Shown: positions 29,051-41,875, counted from the stretch's first letter. The stretch is DNA of 64,000 nt from Kitagawia praeruptora (GCA_037693485.1 CM075346.1:60197001-60261000); one strand, 5' to 3'. Notes: generated by a model not told the origin, from the sequence alone. A program made the numbers and translations.

Positions 29051-30640
29051 CTACCAGCCATATCCTTTTGAATTCATTTCTTGAGCTTTGGCTTGTAGAT
29101 TCTCATTTTTCCTCTTTTCCTCAGCTTCTTTAGCTTTCTTCTTTGCATTTTCTTCCATTGCAATAATAATGTCTTCCATTGCAGTGAGTTCTTCAATTAG
29201 AGGAGAGCCTGATAAATCCTTGAGTACTTCATTCAGCTGTTTCTCAGAGTAGGAACTGATGTAATCCATTCTAATCTTTACAGTTCTTCCATATTTCTTG
29301 TATTCAATGATGTAAGGATTGAATTTGACTTTACACAGACCCATAGCCCTCAATTCATTAGCCTTAGCTTCCATTGCAGCAAACTCCTCCTCTCTTTTCT
29401 TTAGTAGCTCTTCACTCTTCTTTTTCTGTTCTGCCTAGTGATCACTCTTCATTTTGACAAAATCAATCAACTCCAGCTTCCATACCCTTTCCACTCTATC
29501 TTCAGAATCCAACATTGCAATAATCCTTTCTATATCATATAACCTGCCCCAATGCTGACATATCCCTTGCCTGAATTTCTTTTGTCTTCCATCAGTATAT
29601 TTAATTTCAAGATAGTCATCAATAATGGCAGCATAGTAGATTCTTTGAGCTCTTAGGAATTGCAGTTGGTCTTCATCAAAGTCTTCATCTAGTGGTTGGA
29701 GTTTCAGTCCTGGATAGATAGTTAGGGCCCTTGACTTGGGTAACTTCATTCTTCTTGCAACATGCTTGAATTTAACATTTTTCACTCCAATGCTTGGCAG
29801 AAACTTATGACCTTTGCTTGTGGACCACTGTAGTATACCATTAGCAGTTTGCTTTTACAAACATACAGATGGTTTCTTGATTTGTATCTTCTTCTCTTCT
29901 TGAGGTGGCAAAACAGTTGCAGAAGCCATGGGTGTAGATTTTGGTAGGTCACTACTAACTGTATTCACCCTAGACTTAGAGTCTTGTGTTATGGTGAGAT
30001 TACAGTTAGCAATGCCTAAGGCTTGCTGTTTTCCACTTTTCCTCTCATAGACCTTGCCTTGGTCATCATTACCTTTCTTGTCCTTACTATCTTTCTTTTT
30101 CTTCTTATCTTCATCACCCTTATCACTCTTGTGATGTCTTCTCCTCCCATCACTTTTGTCTTCATCTTCATCATCCTTATTTCTCCTGAATTTGGCTATT
30201 TCTAGAATCACACCTGTTGCAATGAAGGTTCTGAGAATATGCAATGCCTCCACTTCTTCAGCAGTTCTCATCTCATCCTTCTTTTGTAGCTGATCAATGA
30301 CAGCAATGATGAGTCTGTGATTTTGAGGGGTGAGATCACTGGGAATAACCAACTGATTGACATCTTGAATTTTAGTACCAGACTGATAGAAGATGGTTCT
30401 TGGTTTGATGCATACTTCAGGAAGTCTATCTTGTTGACCATTTCTCAGTTCAGTATACAGACTCTTGTTGTTCTCCCCTTTCTGCTCAATTAGTTCCAAG
30501 ATGTCATCAATCTCAGTAAATTTAAGGACTTTCAAGGTGTCATAAGATAGGTGCCATATTTTGCCATTGGTCACTATCATAATTTCCTTGAGAAAGGTTT
30601 GATTTAGCTTTCTTGGAATAACTGTTAGATATTTGATTTG
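29051..30640 (-). pseudogene. Element F ORF5 (broken)
   Basis: One frame with stops near 29,855 and 29,435 runs from about 30,640 to its end at 29,051. It corresponds in position to D ORF5. Blocks include WHLSYDTLKVLKF, a strongly charged Lys/Asp-rich stretch (about 30,040-30,170), YLEIKYTDGRQKKF, which echoes LVFVYKGGSQRTW of D, and a C-terminal Glu/Lys coiled coil. The frame is -1 relative to ORF3/4; the ORF4 end reads sensibly into it, so a single indel near 30,650 may have split one gene. Function unknown. Confidence 0.65.
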
Positions 30641-33600
30641 ATCTTTAAGGCTTCTTCTGTACAGCAGTGTATCAGCTTGGCCTCTATAACCACATTAACT
30701 TCCACTAGATCATCTTCATGTCTGGAGGCTTGGACTAGATCACTTGGCATGGAACCTGCCCCCAATGTAGTAGTGATAGTTTGCTTTTGGCCACTTGAAG
30801 TAGTGATGTGCACAGGTGGCAGAGTAACAACTGGCAGAGAAGATGGGGGCTCATCAACTTTGGCTTTCCCTTTGCCTTGCACATGAGTTGTAGATCTTGT
30901 TCTTGGATGACCACCCTCATAAATGGTTATGCCTTTCTCCTTAGGTCTCTCCTCTTTAGGTTTCTCCCCCTTAGGTTTTGAGTTCCTTAAGGTCCTCTTC
31001 TCCCCCTTAGGCTTGTTGTCAGGCACAGAAGCGGTGATAGGGGTGTTTGGGTTGGAAGAGGTGGGATTGACAGTTTCATCAGGTAGAGGGAGCCCCACGT
31101 GTTTCATCATAGCAGACAGCATCAGTTGTTGATGTACAAGAACATCAGCTGTGGTGGTGGCCTGAGTGTTCAACTGTTCAGTAAGAGTTGCAACTGTGTC
31201 TGTAAGATGAGCATTTGACTATTTGAGTGAGCTCACTTCCTGTTCAAGAGTAGTCACCTTGGTGAACAACTCGGAGGCTTTAAATCCAGAAAGAGATTGT
31301 TCCTTCAGCCTCTGCACTTCAAACTTTGACATGTCATGCACAGGGACTTCTGTCACCAGCTTATCTCCATATTGATTTTTAAAAAGAGTCCTCAGCATGG
31401 CATTGCCATCAGTTGTTTAACCAGATAGATTTTGGAATTGAGTTGTTATATTATTGACAGTTCCATGAAGCAAAGCCAAGCCATTATCCATCTTGATGCA
31501 AGTAGATTTGCAGTCTTGTATAGTTTTGAGGACTGGCTCTAGGGTGGGAAACTTGGTAGCAAATTCCCTTTTTATTTCACTTACTTCCTTGGCTGTTGCA
31601 TCACATACTTTATTGACTTTTGTTTTAACTCCCTTCCCAAGATAGTGAGCAGCCTTGAGGAATCCCTTGTAAGAATCATTCATAGCCTCATACACTTCAA
31701 CGGGAGTCAGAGATTTGGCATTAGAACCCAGTGAAGTGATGTATTCCTCTCTTAGATATTGAAGAGCTTCATTGAGAGTAATATCATATTTTCCTTACAG
31801 CCAGCCATCTACATTGTCATCTCTCTCAACATCATCTATTATCTTTTCCTTTTGCATCTCCACATCATCTCTATGGCATAGGAGAATAGCCTCATAGTCT
31901 GGATCTGGCATGTCCGCAGTGAGTAGATTTTGAGCAATCTTTGTCAACTTAGGAATCTGATCCACAATTAAGTTTTGAAGAGCTTCAACCGTCAATTGTT
32001 GTGGAACAGACCCTGATCCTGAAGCACTGTCATGTTGCACAAGCTTCAGCCATTGAGACATGAAGTTAGAGCTAGAGCTAGGCAGGCTAAACTCCTCAGT
32101 TATAGATGCAACTTCTGCAACCGGATGAGTTGACTCTACAACTGTTGTCTCCACAGGAGTGGGATGAGTTACAACAGTAGTTGACACAGGCACAGAGTCT
32201 CTAGTGAGAACTAGTGAATCCTCTGTGTTTGTGATGGTGTCATTAGGAGATGCCCCAGCTTGCATTCCCTCACCATCTAGATGTGGTTCCTGGGTGGTGA
32301 GCATAGTGTCATGCACTAAGTCACTTGAATCCATTGGCTCACCAGGAGAAAAGAATTCTTGGCTATCAATGCCTTGCTCCTCAATTGCTTGAGTTGCAGG
32401 CTCCAAAGAAATTTCAGTGTTAGATTCTGAAAGAGGAGTGTCTTGTAGATTTGATTTTGGCAACTCCCCTTGAGAGATAGAGGGAGTTTCAAAAGTGATG
32501 TGCTCTCCACTCAGTGTTGTGCCAGCCTTATCACTCCCAGGTGCTGACTCATTACAAGAAGGTGCATTTGGGAGGATGCTTGATTCTATAGATGCACCCT
32601 GTTGAGATGATACATCTAGTAAACTGTGTGCCCCTGATTTTACAACTTCAGCCATTTGTGTGACTGAAGAGGTAGTTTTCTTTGCTTTCTTCTTCTTTGG
32701 CTTCTTTAGAGGTGACACAGGTGCCTCACTAACTAAGCCTAATTCAGTATTCATTGCTACTTCTGTTAACATTACCAAGGGTTCAAAAGCTATCTCCTTT
32801 CTCTTCTTTTTACTAACATCACCCTATTGAGAGAGTGATGCAATTGGCTCTGTGTTTGGTACAGTGTTTGGTTGAGAGGGTTGGTGAGCAGGCCCTGGGT
32901 TAGCATTTTGTTCAACTTGCTTGGGCCTAGCTAACTCAGATTTGGAGGCAAATATTGGCATGTTGTGGGGGTAAGACTCAAATAACCTCTGCATATGAGG
33001 GGTTATTAGAAGTCTAACATCCACATCATTCCTAGTATCCAAATTACCAAAAATAGGTTTGGTCATGGACCTAGGGTAGCCTATTCTAGTTTTATCTAAA
33101 CCAGGTAAATGAGCAAAATTCTTATCTAAATAATTAAGGATAGACTGAATGAATCTGGGAAAGAAAATATCATTACCTCTCTTGGTTGTGTTCTTACCAA
33201 GTTTTCCATAGAGCTCCTGCATTATGAGCTTTCCAACATCTATCTTTCTGTCAAAGGCCAATGAGTACCCTATCTGTTGAGCAGGTGCATTCAATTGGTC
33301 ATAGTTGGACTTCCTTCCACTGAATACTTGCAGGAGTGTGGCAAACACATAGTTCCACTCTTTTCTTAGATGTTTCATATTCAGATTACCCACTTTGATA
33401 GTGTCTGAGTACCTTATAAGTTCAAAGAATTCCACTAGTTGATCATCTGTTACTAGACTGTTATATTCATTTTGGTGAAGATCCAAGGCTTTGCGCATGT
33501 CCTCAGAGGTGATGTTGAACTCTTTACCCAAAACCTTGTAGTTGATGACATAACCCAGACTGCCATCTCCAAGAGCAACAGTTTCAGTAATTACAATGCT

Positions 33601-33755
33601 CCAAAACTGTTCTAGATACAGAGTTGGGTTGGCTGTAAGTGCTCATTTGATATACGATTCAGACATCCATTTCACAAAGCACTTGTAGCTAGCATTTGGG
33701 GCTTCGACATCACTTGAGAGAGCGATGAAGTTGGTGTTGAATTTCACAGTTGCCA
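30625..33755 (-). pseudogene. Element F ORF3/ORF4 (one frame with several stops)
   Basis: Start at 33,755 (MATVKFNTNF), matching the MAPIVKMMSSTGF start of D ORF3. In-frame stops occur at 33,643, 32,824, 31,795, 31,417 and 30,625. The N-terminal domain shares HLRKEWNYVF...FSGRKSNYD and LIMQELYGKLGKNT with the D blocks VKEWSYLCDAF...FSGKISNFD and LVMYEIAAKLGKKE. A Ser/Thr/Pro/Glu-rich middle follows, then a region with MLSAMMKHVGLPLPDE. It corresponds to ORF3 plus ORF4 of D. The domain resembles the plant-transposon-associated proteins often annotated near retrotransposons; its role is unknown. Confidence 0.7.
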
Positions 33756-33835
33756 TTGATACAGAGAAAAGAGAGAAGAAAATGAAGTTTGTAGAAGAAA
33801 TTTGGCTTTTGAGGTTAGGGTTTTCAGAGGTTTTG

Positions 33836-34335
33836 GAACTTTCGATGCTTGAGAAATCGAATGAAATGAATCGAATAGATGTAGAATTGTATAAGTATGA
33901 AGTACTTGAATTCTCGATTAGATATAAGTTTTGTATCGACAAGTCAGGCATTCGAGAAGTAGAAATCAACTATTCGATAAGTCGAGAAAGGCTTAATCGA
34001 TATCTCAAGCAGTTTGTAACTCACAGCTGGCAGTTATCTAACTTAGAAATGATTCTAAATTAAATAAAATATGTTTTTATGAGTGAATTAAAAATTTAGA
34101 CAAAAATCCAAAAACGATTGAAATTCAGCGAGAATTCAGCCTTTTCAAATGATTCGAGAACTCAAATACAGTATTCGAGAACTCAGTCGTTAGAGAACTC
34201 AATTACCATATTCGAGAAGTCAAGCATGCCCCTGTTCGATATCTCAAAAAGACCCTATTCGAGAACTCAAGAGTAATCTAAAGAGACTTGTTAAAGAAGT
34301 CGAGCAGTGAATCATTAGAGAAGTCTGACTTATCG
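33836..34335. promoter_or_regulatory. ATTCGAGAACTC motif cluster, pol-ORF3 spacer of F
   Basis: About 15 copies or variants of ATTCGAGAACTCAA, TTCGATATCTC and TTCGAGAAGTC occur in about 500 bp between the end of pol (34,607) and the ORF3 start (33,755). The same motif family fills the F LTR. This parallels the decamer cluster in the D spacer. Confidence 0.75.
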
Positions 34336-35638
34336 AAATATTCTTTTCACTCGTAAAATTCAATTTTCACTATCCTTTTAAAAATTCACCAGAATTATTC
34401 AATGAAGAATATTCTAGCAAATTAAATAGTGATTTTCTCAAAATTTCATAGAAATTTCAAGTTGACATACTATGTTTTTTTTTCAACATATGCAACAAAT
34501 TTGAAATATTTAAAAATCATATTTCAGCCAACACTTACTTCAAAAATATTGATCATTTAGATAAAATAAGTGTTTACTGCTGCAACAATCTAGTTGATAT
34601 TTTCACTTAGCCAGAATTAGAAGAATTCGGCATTCCAATCTCACTAACCAACCTTGTGAAGGTGGCTTCATCTAATGGCTTAGTGAATATGTCAGCTAGT
34701 TGTTTATCTGTAGAGACATAATGCAACTCAATGGTTCCATTAGTTGCATGCTCTCTAATAAAGTGATATCTGATGTCAATGTGATTTGTTCTAGAGTGAT
34801 TGACAGGATTGGCAACTATAGAGATTGCACTTGTGTTGTCAACATGATTGGAATTCTTTCCAACACAAGTCCATAGTCTCTAAGTTGATTTCTAATCCAA
34901 AGCACTTGAGCACAGCAACTTCCAGCAGCTATGTATTCAGCCTCAGCTGTGGAAGTTGACACAAATTGTTGTTTCTTGCTGTACCAAGAGACTAACCTTT
35001 GTCCGAAAAACTGGCAGCTACCTGAGGTGCTTTTCCTATCCACTCTGCATCCAGCATAATCAGTATCAGAATAACCAACCAGACTGAACCCTGTGTCCTT
35101 AGGATACCATAAACCCATGTTTGGAGTGCCCTTCAGATATCTAAAGATCCTTTTAATAGCAATCATATGTGATTCCTTTGGATTTGATTGAAACCTTGCA
35201 CACAGACATGTTGCAAACATGATGTTTGGCCTACTTGCAGTGAGTTAGAGTAGAGAACCAACCATGCCTCTGTAGACTGATATATCTACCTTCTTGCCTT
35301 TAGCATCTTCATCCAATTTGGTGGCAGTGGCCATGGGTGTCTTTGCAGGTGAGCAGTCTTCTAAGTCAAACTTCTTCAATAAATCCTTGATGTACTTGGT
35401 TTGACTGATAAAGATACCATCCTTCCTTTGACTAACTTGCAATCCAAGAAAGAGTGTTAACTCTCCCATCATACTCATCTCATATCTGCTCTGCATGAGC
35501 TTAGAGAATTTCTCACACAGTTTCTCATTAGTAGAGCCAAATATGATATCATCCACATAGATCTGAACTAGGATAATATCATCACCATGCTTCTTGTAAA
35601 ACAGTGTCTTGTCTAGTGTGCCTCTAGTGAATTGATTT

Positions 35639-35646
35639 TCAAGTAG
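35639..35646. repeat. 8-bp target duplication (left) of the hAT MITE, TCAAGTAG
   Basis: Repeated exactly at 36,255-36,262. An 8-bp duplication is the hAT signature. Confidence 0.92.
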
Positions 35647-36002
35647 TAGGGATGGGCATCGGGGCACTTCGGGGCCGGGGAGTGCTATCCCCGCCCCCAT
35701 CCCCGAATTCAAACCCGATCCCCGTCCACGGCCCGATCCCCGTCGGGGACTATTTTTCATTCCCCGGCCCAAACGGGTAACGGGGATCCCCGCGAGGAAT
35801 CGGGGAATTTTATTTAAAACAAAAAATTATAATAAATAAATTTAAACACTATAGTGAGCTCAAATGCATTAAATTAAGATAAAAAATATTACTTAAAGAA
35901 ACAATTATAAATAACATGGAAATTAAGTTATTTAACTATTAGAAAGACAAACATATAAAATTAAAACATCATTTTATTTCTAATATGAAGTATTGGAAAT
36001 TC

Positions 36003-36042
<40 letters not shown>

Positions 36043-36254
36043 GTGTGGTGAAATCGAGTCGGGATTGAAAATCGGGGCGGGGGTCGGGGATCGGGCCGGG
36101 GAGACATAAAAACCCGGCCCCGGCCCGCTCCCCGATTTTTTTGAAAATTGTCCCCATTCCCCGGCCCGTACCCGAAAAAATCCCCGAATCCCCGCCCCGT
36201 TCGGTGTGGGGATCGGATCGGGATCGGGCGGGCCGGGATGAATGCCCATCCCTA
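35647..36254. mobile_element. hAT-type MITE, 608 bp, GC-rich ends
   Basis: Ends TAGGGATGGGCAT and ATGCCCATCCCTA are 13-bp perfect terminal inverted repeats. The outer 120-200 bp are rich in CGGGG/CCCCG repeats (GATCGGG, CCCCGTC) that can pair across the element, while the core is AT-rich with an (AT)n run at 36,007-36,037. No transposase frame is present. It splits F pol within the RT and has a perfect 8-bp duplication, so it is fairly recent. Confidence 0.92.
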
Positions 36255-36262
36255 TCAAGTAG
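36255..36262. repeat. 8-bp target duplication (right) of the hAT MITE
   Basis: TCAAGTAG, identical to 35,639-35,646; F pol resumes here. Confidence 0.92.
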
Positions 36263-38479
36263 AAATTGTGATAAAGTGTCATACCATGCCCTTGGAGCCT
36301 GCTTAAGTTCATATAATGCCTTAAGCAATCTGTAGACAAATTATAGGAAATGTGGATCCTCAAAACCAGGTGGTTGTTGCACATAAACCTCTTCTTCCAA
36401 CTCTCCATTCAGAAATGTACTCTTGACATCCATTTGATAGACTTTAAAGTTTGAGTGAGCTGCAAATGCTAAAAAGATTCTGATGGCTTCCAATCTAGCA
36501 ACAAGGATAAATGTCTCATCATAATCAATGCCTTCTTGTTGAGAGTATCCTTTAGCAACCAACCTTGCTTTGTTTCTTACTATTACACCATCTTCATCCA
36601 TTTTATTCTTCAGAACCCATTTTGTTCCAACAATGGTTCTGTTCTTTGGTGAAGGCACCAGTTTCCATACTTTGTTTCTTTCAAATTGATTCAGCTCCTC
36701 TTGCATAGAAATAATCCAATCTGGGTCCAACAATGCATCATCAAATTTCTTATGCTCAATCTGAGATAGAAAGCAACCATAGAGACACTCATTTTGAGTT
36801 GCTCTCCTAGTCCTTACTTCTGCATTTGGATCTCCAATAATTTGCTCTGCAGTGTGTGATCTATCCCATTTCCATGAATGCTCAGTCTGATTTCTCAACC
36901 TTAATGTTGCTTCATCATCCAAGTCATGATCATTTTCATTTCCTCCCCCTGTGAAGTTGCCACTATTCATAGGTGTGTCTTGGATGCCTGTCTCTTCACT
37001 GTTGATTGGTACAAATTCTTCTCTTGTATTATCATTCACTTGAGTTTTGAGTTTGTTGAACCACAGTTTCAACTTCAGTTTCAAACTCTTCATCAGAATC
37101 ATCTAGATTTTCAAACTTTAATGGATCTCTATCCTCATCATTGGCTTCTTCTAATCCAGGTAGTTTGCTTTCATCAAATGTCATATATGTGCTTTCCATA
37201 ACTTTCTTTTGATTGATGACATAAACTTTATATGCAATTCTCTCCATAGAATAGCCAAGAAAAATTCCTTCAAATGCCTTTGCATCAAACTTTCCAACAT
37301 ATTCTGAATTGTCTTTTAACACAAAGCATTTGCTTCCAAAAGTATACACATACTTTAGAGTAGGCTTCTTTCCAGTCATCAAATTGTAAGGTGTCTTTCC
37401 AGTGTTTTTGTTGATGAGGGTTTTGTTCTGGATATAGCATACAGTGCTCACAACCTCAGCCCAAAAACATGTAGGCATCTTTGCATCAAGTAACATTGTT
37501 CTAGCAGCCTCAATTAGAGTTCTATTCTTTCTCTCAACTACTCCATTTTGTTGTGGAGTCCTTGGAGCTGAGAATTGTTGAGAAATACCATTCTCTTTGC
37601 AAAATGCTTCAAGTAAGGCATTTCTGAACTCTATTCCATTATCACTTCTCAGTGAAATCACACTTGCATTATTGGTCTTTGCTTCCTTATCAACTTTCTT
37701 TATGTGCTCAATGATTACTTGTGGAGCCTCATCCTTTGATGCTAGAAATTCCACCCATGTATACCTTGTGTAGTCATCAACCATCACCAGGGCATACTTC
37801 TTTCTTGAGAGTGACATAATATTGACAGGCCCAAACAAATCCATATGAATTAATTGCAGGGGCTTGGTGATTGATGTCACTGTCTTTTACTTGTGGCTTG
37901 ACCTTTTCATTTTTCCATTTTGACAAGCCTCACACACTCTTTCTTGACAGAATTCAAGTGTGGGCATGCCTCTTACTAACTCTCTTTTGACCAGGGAATT
38001 AATGGCCTTGAAGTTCAAGTGTGATAGCTTCTTGTGCCACAGCCAACAATCTTTGTTTGAGGCCTTTGAATAAAAGCAACAAATCTTATCCTTGCTTGCA
38101 GAGTCCATATTGGCCACAAACAGGCTTCCCTTCCTTACTCCAGATAGAGCAAAGTCACCAGTCTTCTTGTGGGTGATCAAACATTCATCCTTGTCAAAAT
38201 TCACTTTGAATCCTCTATCAGTAAACTGACCAACACTCAGCAGATTATGCTTGAGACCCTTGACTAGTGCTACATCTTCAATGATGACATTACCAATTTC
38301 TAACTTGCCATATCCCAATGTGTTACCCATGTTGTCATCTCCAAAAGCAACCATTGGGCCAGCCTTCTCCTCATATTGTGATAGCAGGGCCATATCACCA
38401 GTCATATGATTTGAGCATCCACTGTCCAAAATCCACATGACCTTCTTTTCATTTTCTTTGCCCTGCAAACACAAAGGTA

Positions 38480-38846
38480 TTACTTCTCCTTTGGTACCCA
38501 AACAAGTTTGGGTCCATTTGACTTAAAAACATATTTATCAAAGACAGCATGCTTATTAACTTTCTTAGGACTAGTCTTCTTGTCACTGTTAGAAGTCTTA
38601 GCAACTGAATTCTCAGACTTAGGTGACAGAGGTACCTTCCTAGCTCTAGGAGGACTTGAAGACTTTGACCTTGTGTAGTGTGTGTGAGAATTGTGACTGA
38701 TACAACCATCAATGAATTGCCTTCTCAGATTGAAACAACTAGTCATCACATTCATTTTGCATGGAAAACAGTCAAATTTATCACAGAATGGAGCATCTCT
38801 ATGTCTTAAATGTAAATCGAGTAGCACAATAAATTTAACTACCAAG
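38480..38846 (-). pseudogene. gag: Element F gag, C-terminal fragment
   Basis: Only the last about 115 codons remain: a Cys-containing stretch (FCDKFDCFPCKMNVM), a Ser/Lys/Pro-rich part and the conserved end NGPKLVWVPKEK (compare ETWVPKST in A and D). The upstream part is cut at the edge of element E. The fragment overlaps pol. Confidence 0.75.
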
Positions 38847-39670
38847 TGAATGAGACTGTCTCAAATGATAATGAGACTGTCTCTTTTGTGTGTGAGAGTG
38901 TCCCAATTAACTAACAGAGTAAATAAATAGCAGTAAGTAAATGACAGAATATAAAGCAAGAACACCAGGAATTTTCACTTGGTTCGGCCCCTACCCAATC
39001 TATGGCCTACATCCAAGTCCCTATGCAAACTAGCACAGAGATTATATTATTATAACAATAATATAAAGCTTACAGTTTTCCCGATTACAAGTTTAAAGCC
39101 TCTTGGAAGAACCCTTCCCTTGACACAACTGTCACTTAGCAAACCTGCTACCTAGCCCACTGGCTACCTTGGCTTATGACTTGCAATCCTATCTAATTGC
39201 CACAACCCGGAACAAGTATGAATATAATGAATAAAAGATTACAACTCTATGAACTATAACTTCTGTATGCAGTGTATGAGCTCGAGAGTCTTTGTAAGAA
39301 GTTGTATTGCAAATATGTTGAGTTGTTGTTCTTCTTGCCAAAATGATCATCTTTATATAACACAAGAATATGTAGCCGTTAGAGATGAATCATTGAGATT
39401 ATAGCTGTTGAAATAAGAATCAATCAAGCACAAAATAGTGATTAGATAATCAATCAATCAGTGATCATTAGCAACGGCTCCTTTAGGATTTGAATAACAA
39501 TCAAATCGCAAGATATCCCAGAGAGATATTCCAAAATATATGACCTGCAATAAATAAGATATATATCTTGCAATAGATACGACAATCATATATGGAAACT
39601 CAGAATTAAATCTCCATGATTTAATTCGAAGACTATTCGAAAATATCATCCTAAAAACCTGGGATTAACA
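38847..39670 (-). repeat. 3' LTR of element E
   Basis: The inner edge is clear: minus-strand TGTTAATCCC directly follows a PPT. A TATA box candidate (TTATATAAAG) lies near 39,352. The outer edge is placed at 38,847-38,851 (TGAATGAG or TGAGACTG); the partner LTR is outside the window, so it cannot be fixed. Two GAGACTGTCTC copies sit at 38,852-38,892. Confidence 0.7.
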
Positions 39671-39685
39671 ATCTCCCCCTTTTTT
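39671..39685 (-). promoter_or_regulatory. Polypurine tract of element E
   Basis: AAAAAAGGGGGAGAT on the minus strand, immediately before TGTTAATCCC. Confidence 0.85.
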
Positions 39686-40013
39686 ATGATGATAAACATT
39701 TTTGAATGTCGATCAAGCTATTTCTGTCTCCCCCTATCAAAAACACTTATAGAGACACTGCAATCAAGTATAGACAATATAATCCAGTAGTCTGAGAATA
39801 AATCAAAACATGTTATCAAATAAATCCCAACTATTGTGAGGAAACCACAAAACCACAAATATTCAAGATAACCACAAACACAAATATTCGAAGTAACCAC
39901 AAATATGCCAAATGGCCAAACACATAGTCAAACACAGAATATTCAGAACAAACCAACTTAAAACAATTCAAAAACAACTAAGTTCTCCCCCTTTCATCAA
40001 CATAAAAACGGAC

Positions 40014-41576
40014 TTAATCATCGTCAGGAATATCCACTGGATCTTTGCCTTTGCCCTGTGGCTTGTACTTAGGAGAATCCCCATAGGTAGAAAAATTCTA
40101 TGTAAAGAAATCTGTTGAAGGGGCTTTGCCATCGCGACCATCCATCCACTGAAAGAGCTTCTCCATATATTCATCCTTTGTAAGTCCAAATGCTGCAGGA
40201 GGTGGAATTGATGGAAGAGGTGCAGTGATTTCTTCGAGAGAGCAATCTCCAATCCAATCTTTCTTCTTATGCCACGGCGTGATATGTTTGCCATGAAGAG
40301 AAGTGAGCTGCTTGGAAAGAAACTGTGTCTCAGAACCCAACTTGAAGAAAAGCTTAACAAATTCTTTTTGCCAAGCTTTGGCAGTGTGAGTCATTCCTTC
40401 CTGAAGCGAGCCAAATTCGAAATCCATTTTTCTTGAGATGCTTCGATCATTGGCTTTTAATACATCCAACTTGGAATGTGGTAACTCCATAGACTTGGAC
40501 ATCGAGGCAAGAGAGGACTCAACAGAAAGCAATTTGGTTTGAAAGGACTCGGTGGCTTTAGAATTGGCTCCAACTTGAGTAGAGAGGCCATCAAGAAAAG
40601 CATTCAACTGAACATTACCAAAAGAGGATGGAGCAATGGGAGAGTGAGGTAATGAAGTGTCTGATAGAGAGTCAACATTCTCAAAAACAAGTTGATTGGA
40701 CTCATTAACCGAAAGATGGTTACGAGTTAAGGTATTCGAATCAAAAGTTTCAGACAAATTATCCACTTCATCAGTGGCATCAATAACTTTGAAATATTCA
40801 AAAACTTTGGTCAAAAGACAGGGGTATGGCAAATGCATGGAATCATGGGAAGCACAATGAATCATGTTACGAATTAAGAAAGAAGCAACATTAAAAGGAA
40901 TTTGCTTGACAAATAAAGATAGCAAAATTGAATCTTGATAGGTGACCTATCCCGACCACTTTTGCGCGGTAAAAGATTGGTATGAAATAATTTGAATAGC
41001 AAAAGACAAGTAGGAGTGAGAGATGATACCAAGGGTTTGGAGTCAGCCGAGATCGAAGTATCACCAAGAATTGTTCGAAGCTGCTCTTCATATGGAAGGT
41101 CTTCAATCTCTGAGTATGGTTGATGAGAAGTGAAGGGGCAAGGTCCACTGGCAGCAACTCCAAGAATAGATCCAATCTAGTCAGCAATAAGCACAATGGG
41201 AACACCTTAACATTTGAATATACCATTTTGTTATGCCCTTTAGTCAAATTAGAATAAAAATCACAAACCAGAGAGGGGTAAAACTTCGTCGGAGGCGATA
41301 AAAGAGATGCACACTTGAGAGTCTCAAAGATCTGCACTACACCAATGCGCTGAAGTAGGTCACTATCCGCCATCCTTTCTTTAAGAATCGTTTTGCCTTG
41401 TTTTTAGAAGATCCCTCTATAGTCAAGAATTCTACTTTCAGACTTGGCTCCGGAATGGATGATTCAGAGTTAGAATGATCCTCAGAAATGCCTGCCTTTA
41501 GTCGTTTAGAGGACTCTGACTTAGTTGGAAGCTTGCCGGAACGAGTATCAATTGATCGAGATTTTTGTTTCGCCAT
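40014..41576 (-). pseudogene. Element E ORF3-like frame (broken)
   Basis: Start at 41,576 (MAKQKSRSIDTRSGK). Frameshifts near 41,365 and 40,950 and a stop at 40,098 break it; the natural end after PVDIPDDD is at 40,014. Blocks PTKFYPSLVCDFYSNL, VKQIPFNVASFLIRNM and LPYPCLLTKVFEYFKV match the pattern of the domain known as putative plant transposon protein (PF20167-like, from memory). The second half is Ser-rich and coiled-coil-like. It lies between pol and the 3' LTR, like ORF3 of D and F, and is shorter. Confidence 0.65.
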
Positions 41577-41875
41577 TAGAAGAAAAGGGGAAAAACACAG
41601 AGAGAAAAGAGGAGAAATAATAGAAAAAGAGTAAGAGAAGAGAGAGTTGTATAGACAATTATAGGAAGACGTGCCCGAGAAAAAGGCAATTAAGGCATAC
41701 AGGTGTTAACCATGCAAGAAAGTAGCATAAACTGATGCCCATCACTAACAAATAAAACTACCACATATTCACAATTAAATCAATTTAAATCATTTAAACA
41801 AATTCACATATTCACATAAGCATAAATTAAGGTAATTAAATCAAAAAACAGAAATATTATTTACCAATTGATCAA
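41577..41875 (-). other. pol-ORF3 spacer of element E
   Basis: About 300 bp non-coding and AT-rich. I see no decamer or TCGAG motif cluster here, unlike D and F. Confidence 0.6.

Larger units (their letters stand above)
34607..38550 (-). pseudogene. pol: Element F pol (broken)
   Basis: Copia order is clear: protease (WILDSGCSNHMTGD, near 38,420), GAG-pre-integrase (WLWHKKLSHLNF, CEACQNGKMK), integrase (MDLFGPVNIM, LRSDNGIEF, QQNGVVERKNR), RT and RNase H (YSDTDYAGC, STAEAEYIAAGS). Damage: in-frame TAA at 37,887; frameshift near 37,045 in the linker; TAA at 36,341; a 608-bp MITE at 35,647-36,254 inside the RT; TAA at 35,245; one-base deletion near 34,846 before the CDNTSA box. The stop after PNSSNSG at 34,607 is the natural end. 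Pol overlaps gag by 22 nt in the -1 frame, as in A and D. Confidence 0.88.
27681..38846 (-). mobile_element. Element F: SIRE-like Ty1/copia element, decayed
   Basis: In minus-strand order it holds the end of gag, pol, a motif-rich spacer, ORF3/ORF4, ORF5, a PPT and the 3' LTR. Layout is the same as in element D, with clear but distant protein similarity and unrelated LTR motifs, so it is a separate family of the same lineage. Pol and the extra ORFs carry several stops and indels, and a hAT-type MITE splits the RT. The 5' part of gag and the 5' LTR are missing here because element E begins at about 38,847; they may lie beyond the right edge of the window. Confidence 0.88.

Noticed and set aside
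36007..36037. (AT)n run as an independent feature
   Set aside because: It is part of the AT-rich core of the hAT MITE.
35245..36408. Gly/Pro/Arg-rich frames across the hAT MITE, some fused to F pol
   Set aside because: Frames arise from the GC-rich arms of the MITE read through into RT codons; no protein family.
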